64,000 bases of DNA from Bacillota bacterium (GTDB lineage: Bacteria > Bacillota > Clostridia > Lachnospirales > Lachnospiraceae): the NCBI GenBank assembly GCA_023418475.1, contig JAEZZO010000068.1, positions 186,001 to 250,000 of the forward strand. The letters are read 5' to 3'. Within the stretch, counting starts at the first letter, position 1; each line of letters opens with the position of its first letter. The translations under genes and the position numbers were made by a program. The notes beneath the pieces were generated by a model that was given only the letters and a program-made list of their open reading frames with translations, was not told where the DNA came from and did no database searches. Of this stretch, positions 42,599 to 51,977 are shown one piece after another.

Positions 42599-43534
42599 AT
42601 GAACAGAGTTGAACTTGCTGAGAAGCTTTTCAAGGATGGGTATAATTGTTCTCAATCAGTATTTGCAGCATTTAGTGATCTGTACGGTATGGACAGAGAG
42701 ATGGCTTTAAAACTGTCATCTTCCTTTGGAGGAGGCATTGGAAGGCTGAGAGAGGTTTGCGGAGCGGTATCCGGTATGTGTATGGTCGCGGGCTTAGAAA
42801 CCGGTTCTTCTGCTGAAATGGATCCGGAGGGCAAAAAGTATAATTATGACGTTGTTCAAAAATTAACAGCGGAGTTTAAAGAAATCAGCGGGTCCATTAT
42901 CTGCAGGGAGCTTTTGAATCTGGAAGGCAGTGATACAACGGACACGGCGCCTCAAAAGCGTGATCAGAAATACTATTCAAAGAGACCATGCGTTCAGCTG
43001 GTAAGAGACGCGGCAGAGCTGGTAGAGAGCATATTATATGCCGTATCTATAGTTCCGGTCGTTACAGAGAATGAAATCGAGGAGGTATCGGTTCTTGCTG
43101 CGGATATTTGGCATGAGCATTATGATTCCATTATCGGCAGTGATCAGGTTGATTATATGCTCAATAAATTTCAGTCCGCCGGAGCAATGACAGAACAGAT
43201 AGAAAATGGGAAATATCAATACTATAAACTTGTTACTATAGGAGGTGTAGCCGGTTATTTCTCTTTTCAGGAAGAAGCGGATGCATTATTTTTAAGTAAA
43301 ATATATATTGCAAAAAAGTACCGCGGAAGAGATTATGCCAGAAAGGCAGTTGATTTTCTGGAGAACATTTGTACACAGAAAGGCCTTGCCATGATATGGC
43401 TGACGGTAAACCGTAATAATACAGGAAGCATTGCAGTATACGAGAAGCTGGGATTTGTAAAAGCGAGAACACAGATAGCGGACATTGGTTCGGGCTATGT
43501 GATGGATGATTATATCATGAAGAAAAGAATGTAA
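42599..43534 (+). CDS. C_GCAxxG_C_C redox domain fused to GNAT acetyltransferase
   Basis: 311 residues. Residues 1 to about 145 form a C_GCAxxG_C_C family domain: 'GYNCSQSVFAAF', 'SSFGGGIGRLREVCGAVSGMCMVAGL', 'SIICRELL' and 'RPCVQLVRDAAELVE' supply the four conserved cysteines (putative redox or metal site, function unknown). Residues about 160-311 are a GNAT N-acetyltransferase with the acetyl-CoA loop 'LSKIYIAKKYRGRDYARKAVDFL' and 'VNRNNTGSIAVYEKLGFVKART'. The two are normally separate proteins. ATG 42599 is preferred over 42566 because the domain begins there. No frameshift is needed, so the fusion is genuine in this sequence. Confidence 0.85.
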   Translation: MNRVELAEKLFKDGYNCSQSVFAAFSDLYGMDREMALKLSSSFGGGIGRLREVCGAVSGMCMVAGLETGSSAEMDPEGKKYNYDVVQKLTAEFKEISGSIICRELLNLEGSDTTDTAPQKRDQKYYSKRPCVQLVRDAAELVESILYAVSIVPVVTENEIEEVSVLAADIWHEHYDSIIGSDQVDYMLNKFQSAGAMTEQIENGKYQYYKLVTIGGVAGYFSFQEEADALFLSKIYIAKKYRGRDYARKAVDFLENICTQKGLAMIWLTVNRNNTGSIAVYEKLGFVKARTQIADIGSGYVMDDYIMKKRM

Positions 43535-43574
43535 TAAATTATTAAGCAATTAGACAAGATTTTGACATGTTATT

Positions 43575-43583
43575 TGCTATAAT
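43575..43583 (+). promoter_or_regulatory. Extended -10 promoter of the first Ig-like gene
   Basis: TGC-TATAAT (TATAAT at 43578-43583) with a TTGACA nearby at 43562-43567, which is too close (10 bases) to act as its -35. The start codon is 78 bases downstream. Confidence 0.4.
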
Positions 43584-43660
43584 ATGGTATATTGAAGGAT
43601 TTACATAGATATAGCTATTGGAACGAATAAACCCGAGAAGAAAATTAGGAGGCAAGTAGT

Positions 43661-46216
43661 ATGAAGAAATTGATGAAGAGATACATAACTATGTTACTGG
43701 TAATGGTATTTCTTGTACCGGCTCTTTGGAACCCAAAGGTATCATTGGCAAGCGGCGCAGCAACACCGACATTTGCGAATAAGAAGCTCGAGATAAACGG
43801 TGTTGGACAAACCTATAAGATGACGATTAAGAATAAAGTAGCGAAGAGCAAATATAAGTGGTCCTCTTCCGATGTTCTGGTTGCTACGGTAACTCAGAAT
43901 GGGAAGATTTCGACAGTTGGAAAGGGAACGGCAACGATCCGCTGTAAAATTACCTATCCATCAAAAAAAACAAAAACTTTGACCTGTGCTGTAACGGTTA
44001 ATACTCCATCAACCGGTATTAGAATATCGAATGCGGCTTTAGTAAATGGAGCTTACCAGGTTGCGGTTGGAGCCAAAGCTGATCTGGATACAGTTCTGAC
44101 CCCCGAAAATTCCTCGGATACAACCTATTGGTATGTGGATCCGGACAGCGGGGATCCTGGATGTATCACCGTAGTGGATGCCGAAAAGGGAATTATCACC
44201 GGTGTAAGACCTGGAAAAGCCCTTCTGAAAGTCAAGACAGCAAAAACTGCTACCAGGGAAGCTGCAGATTTAAGTAATATTCAGGCTTCGCTTATAATTG
44301 AAGTAGTGCAGCCTACTGCGACTGTAAAAAGTCTTGATATCACTAATTCCAATACGATTTCAATTGTATTTAACAACCCGGTACAGAAAGCTACCGTAAT
44401 CGGAAATGGTAATATACTGCTTGACAATGTGACAATTACCGGAATAAAGGATGCAAGGAATATAACTGCAAATGACCCGGGAGCACTTAAGGCTAATCTG
44501 TCAGATGACTTAATGACATTAACGATTACTACAACAAATTTGTTAAAAGGTGATTACCAAATTACAGTGACTAATAAAATTATATCAATGAATGGTATCG
44601 CTATAGATAATTATATTAAGACGATATCCTATATTGATACAATTCCTCCTTTTAGCACAGGGGTAACGATGGATGATTCCGGTGTGATCTGCACGATTAA
44701 TTTTAATGAGATAGTTGATATCTCCGGTTTGAAAGTCTCTTACGTCGCTGCAGCTGGTGAATTGGCAGACCCGATGACAGTAGGTATATTAAATGTTGTG
44801 AGCAATTATGTATTAAGTGCGGACAAAAAATCCTTAAAAGTTAATTTGTCTAATATCGCTCCTTCTGATTATGGTAAATCATTTACGGTGATGCTTTCCG
44901 GACTAAAGGATCTGGCCGGTAACTTTCCTTCCACAGCATACATTACGGTAAAGCTTTTTACGGATAAGACGCAAAGACCACAGGCACAGCTGATTATGAT
45001 AACACGTACCTCCTATTATACATTGACGGCTACCTTCAGCCGCTCTATACAATATGGAGGATTTCTGGCAATTGAAAATGGAGGTTCGATTCCGGGTCTT
45101 GTTGATGCAACAGACAATAAGAAGGTGAATTATACTTTGTCAGAAACAGAAGCAAAATACATTGGTTCAAAATCGGTAAGTGTAAGTGCCTGGAATAGTT
45201 ATAATGTAATACCAACAGATATGACAGGTAAAACACCAGTGGTCAGACCGGTTAATTTCGATATTGATAGGACCGCACCGAGTTTGACAAGTAATGTATA
45301 TGATGTTACTACCGGTATCCTCACACTGACATTTAATGAGAAGATAAATCTGACAGCGGTAAATGGTGTTTTCAGCGCAAGACTGGCAACCGTATCCGGA
45401 AACGTTACAAGCGGTAAAAATATTAATTATAGCATGATCGCTCATACGGACGGAAATAATATTATCAAGGTTAAGTTAACAGGAATGGATGTGATCGGAC
45501 ATTACAGCTTTGATCTGGGACAGGGCTTTGTAACGGATGATTTTATGAATAAGAATATGAATGTTAATATTACAATTAATAATTCTGCCAGCGGAACGGA
45601 GCTCCCAGGTCCTTTTATGGTAAATCAGCTGACAGGTGATCCCAGTAAGATTGTATTGGAATTTTCAAATATGCTTGATCTTGCAAGTGCACAGGCGACA
45701 AATAATTATAGCATCACAGGTGCCGTGATACAATCAGCGGAGGTTACCAGTAACTCATCAACAGGAGCAACTGTAGTTCTCACAATGAAAGAGGGCAGCA
45801 TCGATGTTACTGTGGAGAGAATATTGAATATAAAAGGCATATCCGGTTATAATGGGAGTTTTTCGCCGATTACAAGCTATACAAAGTCAATTACTCTTCT
45901 GAAAAATAAGAAGTCCTATTTCCTTAATCCACCCATATTTGATTCAAATGCTAGAAATGTTGTTAAGCTGAATTTCAGTGATACAATTATGGGAAGTCTT
46001 ATGGTGAATGTATATGTGATGAATAATACAGGACAATTTACCCAGATACCATGTGCTGTTGCATTAAGCGGAAATACAGCTATAATTACTTTAGGAACAG
46101 TACCACTTAACGGATCATGGTTAAAGATTGAAATAATAGGCAACAATCTAACAGATATGAGTGGCAATGGGGTTAGCTTCAGCACAAACACACTAGGGGT
46201 TGGAGTATCTTATTAA
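43661..46216 (+). CDS. Secreted Ig-like (Big2) surface protein, paralogue 1
   Basis: 851 residues. Signal peptide 1 to about 31 (basic start, then 'MLLVMVFLVPALW'). A bacterial Ig-like group 2 domain spans about 38-113 ('ATPTFANKKLEINGVGQTYKMTIKN' to 'KTLTCAVTV'), with 'KYKWSSSDVLVATVTQNGKISTVGKGTATIRC' typical of Big2. Several Big5/SbsC-like beta-sandwiches follow, with repeated 'TFxEKI'/'NFNEIV' strands and 'ITNSNTISIVFNNPVQKATV'. No LPXTG, SLH or choline-binding anchor is present; the protein ends TLGVGVSY. Probably adhesive or structural. AGGAGG before the ATG. The next gene is a full-length paralogue. Confidence 0.85.
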   Translation: MKKLMKRYITMLLVMVFLVPALWNPKVSLASGAATPTFANKKLEINGVGQTYKMTIKNKVAKSKYKWSSSDVLVATVTQNGKISTVGKGTATIRCKITYPSKKTKTLTCAVTVNTPSTGIRISNAALVNGAYQVAVGAKADLDTVLTPENSSDTTYWYVDPDSGDPGCITVVDAEKGIITGVRPGKALLKVKTAKTATREAADLSNIQASLIIEVVQPTATVKSLDITNSNTISIVFNNPVQKATVIGNGNILLDNVTITGIKDARNITANDPGALKANLSDDLMTLTITTTNLLKGDYQITVTNKIISMNGIAIDNYIKTISYIDTIPPFSTGVTMDDSGVICTINFNEIVDISGLKVSYVAAAGELADPMTVGILNVVSNYVLSADKKSLKVNLSNIAPSDYGKSFTVMLSGLKDLAGNFPSTAYITVKLFTDKTQRPQAQLIMITRTSYYTLTATFSRSIQYGGFLAIENGGSIPGLVDATDNKKVNYTLSETEAKYIGSKSVSVSAWNSYNVIPTDMTGKTPVVRPVNFDIDRTAPSLTSNVYDVTTGILTLTFNEKINLTAVNGVFSARLATVSGNVTSGKNINYSMIAHTDGNNIIKVKLTGMDVIGHYSFDLGQGFVTDDFMNKNMNVNITINNSASGTELPGPFMVNQLTGDPSKIVLEFSNMLDLASAQATNNYSITGAVIQSAEVTSNSSTGATVVLTMKEGSIDVTVERILNIKGISGYNGSFSPITSYTKSITLLKNKKSYFLNPPIFDSNARNVVKLNFSDTIMGSLMVNVYVMNNTGQFTQIPCAVALSGNTAIITLGTVPLNGSWLKIEIIGNNLTDMSGNGVSFSTNTLGVGVSY

Positions 46217-46324
46217 TACTTAATGAGACTGAAAAAAGGGATTAAATTAATAGAATAAGCAGCTTCATTGCAGGCAGGATATTCGTGTTTCATAGGCTGC
46301 CGGACGAATTAGGAGGCGTACGGT

Positions 46325-48871
46325 ATGAAAAAATCTGAGTTGTACAAGATAATTATGCTATTCACTGTAGTACTTCTTATACCGTTATTCTTAAATTTAG
46401 AGGTAAGTACAGTTAGTGCGGCTTCACCATCATTTACAAAAAAGAAAGTCGTGATTACAGGAGTTGACGAAACGTACCAGTTGTCAATTGAGAATAAAGT
46501 AGCCGCAAGCAAATATAAGTGGACCAGCTCTAATAAAGAGGTGGCAACTGTTACATCGAATGGACTGATTACTTCATTGGCAAAAGGAGAGGCAGTAATC
46601 CGGTGTAAAATAACCTATCCATCTAAAAAAACAAAAACGCTAAGCTGCAAGGTAACGGTTTATATTCCCGCTGCAGATATCTCTATATCAAATGCGACGT
46701 TATTTAATGGTGCATATCGGCTTGCACTGGGAAGCAAAGCGGATTTGGATGCAGTGATTTCACCGGAGAATTCTTCGGATAAGGCTTATTGGTATGTTGA
46801 GCAGGATAATGGTGATGCAAGCTGCATTACTCTGGATGATGCCAGTAAGGGAATTATCACTGGTGTGAAGGAAGGGAAAGCTGTATTAAGAGTAAGGGCG
46901 GCAAAATCGGCGACAAAGAAAGCTGCCGATAAAAGTGATATCGATGCTTCGGTAATTATTGAAGTTGTTATCCCTACCGCGACTGTTAACAGTGTCGATA
47001 TAACTGGTACTAATACGATTAAAGTGGTATTTGACAGTCCGATCCAGAAAAGTACTGTAATTGGAGCAGCGAATGATTTATTGAACAGTATTACCATTAC
47101 AGCCCAAAAGAATGCGAAGGGTGTGCCGGCTAGTGATCTTGGAACACTTTCGGCAAGTTTGTCCGAGGATTTGAAGACATTAACAATAACCACGGCAAAA
47201 GAAATGGACGGAAGCTACAAAATTATCTTTACCAAGAAGGTTCTGACTTCGGAGGGTGTGACACTCGAAGAATATGAGAAGACAATCACATATATTGATG
47301 CGGATCCGCCCTATATTACAAGTGCAGCACCGGATGATTCTGGTATGATTTTCAGAATTAACTTTAATAAGGCGATTAACAAAACGGGACTGAAAGTAAC
47401 TTATACTCCTCCGTCGAGTACCTATGTTAATTCACTTACTTCAAGTGTGTTAACTACTTCGAATAACTATGTGCTAAGTCAGGATCAAAAATCACTATTC
47501 ATTAACCTGTCAGGAATAGCAAGCACAGATTATGGTAAATCATTTTTAATACAGCTGTATGGCATTAAGGATTTGAACGGTAATACTCCATCAACTTCCT
47601 ACCTGACGGCAACTCTTTATGCAGATGCGTCAAAGAAGCCGCAAGCACAACTGATTTCTGTAACGAGAACCTCTTACTATACGCTGACGGCAACCTTCAG
47701 CCGTTCCATCCAATATGGAGGCTACTTATCGGTTGAGGGAGGCGGTTCGATGTTTGGTGCAGTCGATGCAACAGATAATAAAAAGGTTAATTATACCATG
47801 TCTGCAGGTGAGGCATCCTTTACCGGAATGAGGTCTGTATCGGTAAGTAACTGGAATAGCTATAATGTAATTGAAACGGATACGACCGGTAAAACTCCGG
47901 TAACCAGAAGTGTCAACTTTACAGTGGATCAAACACCGCCGGTTTTAACAGGAAATTCATATGATGGAACGACTGGATTATTAACAATGACATTTAGTGA
48001 GAAAGTAAAACTTACTATGGCGAATGGAATGTTTACAGCTAACATGACAACGCTAACTGGCGGAGCAGGAAATATTAAAAATATTACCTACTCTATGATA
48101 TCACATGCAGAGGGAGATAATATTATTAAGCTACAGATTAGCGGTTTGGATGCAATTGGATATTATACCTTTAATATTGGTGTGGGTCTTGTTACAGATG
48201 AATATAATAATAACAATGTGGATACCTCGATCACAATCAATAATTTAAGCAGTACGACAGAACTTCCCGGACCATATGCGCTCCAGCCTACTAATAATCC
48301 GAACCAGATAATTCTGTTGTTTTCAAATATGCTGGATTTGGCTTCTGCTCAGACAGTAAGTAATTATTCGATATCAGGGGTAACAATCGTTTCAGCGGTG
48401 GTTTCCAGCAATACTCCGGACGGAGCCAGTGTGGTTCTTACAATAATGGATGGCTCTGTTGACAGCACGGTCGAACGTGTCTTAAAGATAAGCGGTGTGA
48501 AAGGGTATAATGGAAGCTATACGGCAATTAGTACATTTTCTATGTCGGTTACGATTAAGGATAATAAAAAGCCCTATTACCTTGATCCTCCGGTATTTGA
48601 TACAAGCTCCAAGAGTATGGTTAAGCTTAACTTCAGTGAAACAATTACAGGAACTCTTTACGTTGATGTATATCAATTGTCTGGTCAGAATACTACACAG
48701 CTAACAGGCACGGTAACGATTAGCGGAAATATGGCGTATATCAATCTGGGTGCCATACAGCCTAAGGGAATCTGGCTGAAAATCGTTGTTACAGGCAATA
48801 ATCTGACCGATACAGACGGTAATCCTGTTGTATTCAAGACAACAACACTCGGAGTAGCAGTTTCTTATTAA
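46325..48871 (+). CDS. Secreted Ig-like (Big2) surface protein, paralogue 2
   Basis: 848 residues, colinear with the preceding 851-residue protein: signal peptide, Big2 domain ('KYKWTSSNKEVATVTSNGLITSLAKGEAVIRCKITYPSKKTKTL'), Ig-like modules, a nearly identical core 'RTSYYTLTATFSRSIQYGG', and the same end TLGVAVSY. A tandem gene duplication, since diverged mostly in the loops. AGGAGG ten bases before the ATG; the 108-base gap contains only a weak GGCAG/CTGCC dyad, so the two are probably cotranscribed. Function inferred only as extracellular. Confidence 0.85.
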   Translation: MKKSELYKIIMLFTVVLLIPLFLNLEVSTVSAASPSFTKKKVVITGVDETYQLSIENKVAASKYKWTSSNKEVATVTSNGLITSLAKGEAVIRCKITYPSKKTKTLSCKVTVYIPAADISISNATLFNGAYRLALGSKADLDAVISPENSSDKAYWYVEQDNGDASCITLDDASKGIITGVKEGKAVLRVRAAKSATKKAADKSDIDASVIIEVVIPTATVNSVDITGTNTIKVVFDSPIQKSTVIGAANDLLNSITITAQKNAKGVPASDLGTLSASLSEDLKTLTITTAKEMDGSYKIIFTKKVLTSEGVTLEEYEKTITYIDADPPYITSAAPDDSGMIFRINFNKAINKTGLKVTYTPPSSTYVNSLTSSVLTTSNNYVLSQDQKSLFINLSGIASTDYGKSFLIQLYGIKDLNGNTPSTSYLTATLYADASKKPQAQLISVTRTSYYTLTATFSRSIQYGGYLSVEGGGSMFGAVDATDNKKVNYTMSAGEASFTGMRSVSVSNWNSYNVIETDTTGKTPVTRSVNFTVDQTPPVLTGNSYDGTTGLLTMTFSEKVKLTMANGMFTANMTTLTGGAGNIKNITYSMISHAEGDNIIKLQISGLDAIGYYTFNIGVGLVTDEYNNNNVDTSITINNLSSTTELPGPYALQPTNNPNQIILLFSNMLDLASAQTVSNYSISGVTIVSAVVSSNTPDGASVVLTIMDGSVDSTVERVLKISGVKGYNGSYTAISTFSMSVTIKDNKKPYYLDPPVFDTSSKSMVKLNFSETITGTLYVDVYQLSGQNTTQLTGTVTISGNMAYINLGAIQPKGIWLKIVVTGNNLTDTDGNPVVFKTTTLGVAVSY

Positions 48872-48942
48872 CAAAACGATATACTGTCACAAAAGCAGTA
48901 TCAACTGACAAAGGTTTACAAGCGTGTAGAAATTACAATTGC

Positions 48943-48975
48943 ACCATTTTCATAATATCAGGAGGAAAATGGTGC
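48943..48975 (+). promoter_or_regulatory. Perfect 11-bp hairpin with a six-codon leader ORF before hemerythrin
   Basis: GCACCATTTTC (48943-48953) pairs exactly with GAAAATGGTGC (48965-48975). The loop carries AGGAGG, and ATG at 48969 opens the tiny frame MVPDYE followed by a stop at 48987-48989, which ends just before the GGGAGG of the hemerythrin gene. It may control translation or be a transcript end signal of the upstream gene; there is no U-run. Confidence 0.45.
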
Positions 48976-49006
48976 CGGATTATGAATGAATAGGGAGGAA
49001 CGCAGC

Positions 49007-49405
49007 ATGTATGAATTTAAAGAAGAATTTCTGACCGGAATTGAGGAAATTGACCGGGAGCATCAAAAGCTTTTTGAAATAGCAGATAAGGCATATATGA
49101 CATTGATGGACCGATTTATACACGATAAGTATGATTATATTGTAGAAATTCTGAATGAATTAAAGGATTATGCGCTGACCCATTTTCAGCATGAAGAAGA
49201 GTATATGATGAAAATTAATTACAAAAAGCTTTTTTCACAGAAGGTGGAACATCAGGATTTTGTTGATAAAATTGCTTCCTATGATCTGGACAAACTGGAT
49301 GAAAATCAAAAGGATTCTATCGTAGAAATACTGGATTTTCTAAACAATTGGCTCGTGAACCATATTCTGAAGAGTGATAAGCTGATCGGAAAAGCAATGG
49401 AATAA
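49007..49405 (+). CDS. Bacteriohemerythrin
   Basis: 132 residues, a four-helix bundle that binds a di-iron centre and O2. Ligand pattern intact: His in 'GIEEIDREHQKLFEIAD', His and Glu in 'ALTHFQHEEEYM', His in 'KVEHQDFVDKI', and His plus Asp in 'WLVNHILKSDKLIG'. In anaerobes such proteins may scavenge or sense oxygen. GGGAGG (48993-48998) fixes the ATG at 49007; the frame also opens at 48986, but that prefix contains the ribosome site itself. The convergent neighbour is an iron-sulfur hydrogenase-like protein, also O2-sensitive chemistry. Confidence 0.93.
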   Translation: MYEFKEEFLTGIEEIDREHQKLFEIADKAYMTLMDRFIHDKYDYIVEILNELKDYALTHFQHEEEYMMKINYKKLFSQKVEHQDFVDKIASYDLDKLDENQKDSIVEILDFLNNWLVNHILKSDKLIGKAME

Positions 49406-49421
49406 AAGAATAGCAGAATGA

Positions 49422-49496
49422 AAAACAGTAACCCCTGCTTTAGGATTGTTTCTAGCTGATTACCTGGCTATTCCTAAACAGGGGTTTTACTGTTTT
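49422..49496. terminator. Long bidirectional terminator
   Basis: AAAACAGTAACCCCTG...TTTAGGA (49422-49446) pairs with TCCTAAA...CAGGGGTTTTACTGTTTT (49472-49496). A- and T-runs lie at the two ends. It abuts the stop codon of the convergent minus-strand gene. Confidence 0.9.
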
Positions 49497-50752
49497 TATG
49501 GTTGCTCACCGAAATTCCGTGTGAAAATATCACTTTTCTCAAGAAGGCTTTCGATGGTATCAAGACCCAGTCTGTGAAGTAACTCAATTACGTAAGGGTT
49601 ATCGATCGGAGTTTTATAGGGAGCTTCGTCACCGTATTTTTCTACATGGGCACGTCCGATTTCATGAGGAATTAATACTCTTGGACCGCCGACACAGCCA
49701 CCGACGCAGCCCATTCCCTCAAAGAAATTTGCCGTGGTATTACCGGAGAGCAAATCATTGATCATTGCCTTGCAGGCCGGTACACCATCCGCTTTTTGCG
49801 TATGAATCGTGATTTTACGATTTGGATTGATGCGATGAAGGGTATCAGATACCGCTTCGCTGACGCCTCCCGTATGAGCGTATATTCTGCCCGAACGTGA
49901 AGAGTGATCCTTTTCACTTTCTTCCATCCTGGCAGGATCAATATCCATGACCTGAAAGATATCCTGTACCTCTTGAAAGGTCAGAACAAAGTCAACCGCA
50001 TCGGCGATATCTTTTTCCCTGGCTTCCGCTTTCTTGGCGAGACAAGGTCCGATAAAGATTGTTAAGGCATCCGGATGCAGTACCTTGATAGCTCTTCCGC
50101 TTGCTATCATAGGCGAGACAGCAGGAGGAACATGTGGCATAAGATCCTTGTAGATCTTACGGATCATAGCGATCCACATAGGACAGCAGCAGCTTGTAAG
50201 CTGATAATCTTTCTCTGTTACGATGTTCTTATCAAATTCCAATGCTTCTTTTAAGGTTAAGATATCTGCAAACAATGCTACTTCAATCATTCCGTCAAAA
50301 CCGGCCTGCTTTAGCGCACTCCGTAATTTACCCGGAGTAACTTCACTGCTAAACTGTCCCAGAAATGCAGGAGCAACCAGAGCATATACCAACCCCTTAT
50401 GAGAACGAATTGCCTGCAGTGCAGCAATTACATCTTTACTGCCAGACAACCTTTTCGCGCGGCATTCCTGAATACAAATAGAACAACCGGCACATTGCTC
50501 TTCATCAATTATTAGCTTACCTGCCTCTCCCGGATGGATGGCATGGAAGGGACAGACCTTAACACAATGCGGATCATCACCGCAGCAGCAATCACCGGAT
50601 TGCCAGATTACCGGATGCTTTTCCGGATGCAGCAGGCAATCAAGCTGATGGGTATCATATAGCTCCAGTTTTTCCAAAAAACCGGTGTCCTTCTCCTTTA
50701 GAGTCCTGATCAAAACCTCATAATATAATTCTTCAAATGTTTTCATAAGCAC
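49496..50752 (-). CDS. Ferredoxin-domain [FeFe]-hydrogenase-like protein
   Basis: 418 residues. Residues about 50-100 hold a 2[4Fe-4S] ferredoxin with cysteines at 'HCVKVCPFHAIHPGE' and 'CAGCSICIQECRAKRL', preceded by 'CCCG'. The rest is the iron-hydrogenase large-subunit domain, but the three H-cluster motifs deviate: 'TSCCCPMW' for TSCCPxW, 'GPCLAKKAEA' for MPCxxKKxE, and 'FFEGMGCVGGCVGGP' for the third. All four cubane-binding Cys appear kept. It lacks HydA extensions, so it could be a divergent (sensory or group D-like) hydrogenase or a non-H2 redox protein. GTG start at 50752 (AAAGGA, six-base spacing) or ATG at 50746. Confidence 0.8.
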   Translation of the reverse strand: MLMKTFEELYYEVLIRTLKEKDTGFLEKLELYDTHQLDCLLHPEKHPVIWQSGDCCCGDDPHCVKVCPFHAIHPGEAGKLIIDEEQCAGCSICIQECRAKRLSGSKDVIAALQAIRSHKGLVYALVAPAFLGQFSSEVTPGKLRSALKQAGFDGMIEVALFADILTLKEALEFDKNIVTEKDYQLTSCCCPMWIAMIRKIYKDLMPHVPPAVSPMIASGRAIKVLHPDALTIFIGPCLAKKAEAREKDIADAVDFVLTFQEVQDIFQVMDIDPARMEESEKDHSSRSGRIYAHTGGVSEAVSDTLHRINPNRKITIHTQKADGVPACKAMINDLLSGNTTANFFEGMGCVGGCVGGPRVLIPHEIGRAHVEKYGDEAPYKTPIDNPYVIELLHRLGLDTIESLLEKSDIFTRNFGEQP

Positions 50753-51049
50753 GCAAAATCCTTTCTCACCAATAGCTAGTCCGGTGTATGAGAATTAGTC
50801 AGTTATTTCTTACCAGCTTAATTATCTGCTATTGTGAAATAAATGTAAAGGTAGTATGTACATATTTTCTCATTTATTCCTTTCTATGCTTTACTAGAAA
50901 TTGGATTTGCTTTATAATGAATTCGTTACAGGATTGGAAAAGATCTCTTTATGGAGAATATCAAATAAAAACAGCATCTATTTGAAAAGTTGCAATGAAT
51001 ACTTTGCCCTGTAAGGGAAAGGATATTAGAAAAAATATGGAGATGTAAA

Positions 51050-51508
51050 TTGAAAAAGAACAGTGGATTGCTAACGAAAGCCGGCTGGCTTTTGTTTTAT
51101 TTTTATATTATATTGCTTGCCTATTTTTTGTTTTTTAGTGAACGTTACGGAAGAGAAAATATATTAAAGGAGTATCACTATAATCTGGAGCTTTTTAAGG
51201 AAATAAAAAGATTTATTAAATATCGGGAGCAGCTTGGCTTTGAAAGCTTTGCAGTTAATATACTAGGAAATATTATTGCATTTGCACCGTTCGGCTTTTT
51301 TTTGCCGCTGCTCAACAGAAAATACCGTAAAATATTGTATACAACCTTTTTGTGTTTTGTTTTCAGTCTTTGTGTTGAAACAATACAACTTGTATTAAAG
51401 GTGGGTATTTTTGATGTTGATGATATTATGATGAATACGGCAGGGGGAATTTTAGGCTATCTGACTTTTCTTTTGTTTTATCGGATTTTTCATCTGAAAA
51501 GAAAATAA
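51050..51508 (+). CDS. VanZ-like membrane protein
   Basis: 152 residues from a TTG start with GGAGATG upstream. Four membrane helices. VanZ family motifs: 'NILGNIIAFAPFGFFLPLL' and 'VETIQLVLKVGIFDVDDIMMNTAGGILGYL'. VanZ proteins give low-level teicoplanin or other lipoglycopeptide resistance in some hosts, but most chromosomal copies have unknown roles; no van gene cluster is nearby. The 297-base gap before it (50753-51049) holds nothing recognised. The DUF6142 gene follows 54 bases later. Confidence 0.85.
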   Translation: MKKNSGLLTKAGWLLFYFYIILLAYFLFFSERYGRENILKEYHYNLELFKEIKRFIKYREQLGFESFAVNILGNIIAFAPFGFFLPLLNRKYRKILYTTFLCFVFSLCVETIQLVLKVGIFDVDDIMMNTAGGILGYLTFLLFYRIFHLKRK

Positions 51509-51562
51509 TAAAAGAATATGCGCATCCAGTAAGAAATCAGGCGCGCAGAAATGGGGAAAAGT

Positions 51563-51886
51563 ATGCAGGTAAAACGGAATAAGGAAATGATACATTTTTC
51601 CGGAAGAAGACATACAAAAATGGGTATCGGATCTGCAGTTATAGGGTTAATTGTTATGGCTGGTTTTTTAAGTGTCAGCATTTGCTCAGGCATGGCAGGC
51701 GGTAAGGGTGGCTTTGTTTTGGGTTTGATTGGTATTCTGCTGTTTTGCCTTTCGGTATTTGGATTTGTCTTATCTTATCTATCCTTTAAGAAAAAGGACA
51801 TCTTTTTCCGGTTCCCGGTGATCGGAATGATATTAAACGGAATTATGATGGTTATATTACTGATTATTTACATGCTTGGGTTATAG
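51563..51886 (+). CDS. DUF6142 family small membrane protein
   Basis: 107 residues with three hydrophobic helices and an N-terminal 'IHFSGRRHTKMGIGSAVIGLI' typical of DUF6142, a family found mainly in Lachnospiraceae and of unknown function. ATG 51563 is favoured: GGGG inside the in-frame prefix ATG-GGG-AAA-AGT from 51551 is its ribosome site. It is located between VanZ-like and aminopeptidase genes on the same strand and probably shares their transcript. Confidence 0.8.
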   Translation: MQVKRNKEMIHFSGRRHTKMGIGSAVIGLIVMAGFLSVSICSGMAGGKGGFVLGLIGILLFCLSVFGFVLSYLSFKKKDIFFRFPVIGMILNGIMMVILLIIYMLGL

Positions 51887-51977
51887 TAAAGAAAATCTGT
51901 TCACTTTATAACCAGGTCATCAAAAAGTGAAAGTCTCGGGTATAAGTTTGATGCAGAAGAAAGGGATGGTTATTGAT

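Noticed and set aside
50788..50985. 65-aa Cys/Ile-rich frame between the hydrogenase-like and VanZ-like genes
   Set aside because: No ribosome site, AT-driven composition, no recognisable motif. Treated as non-coding.
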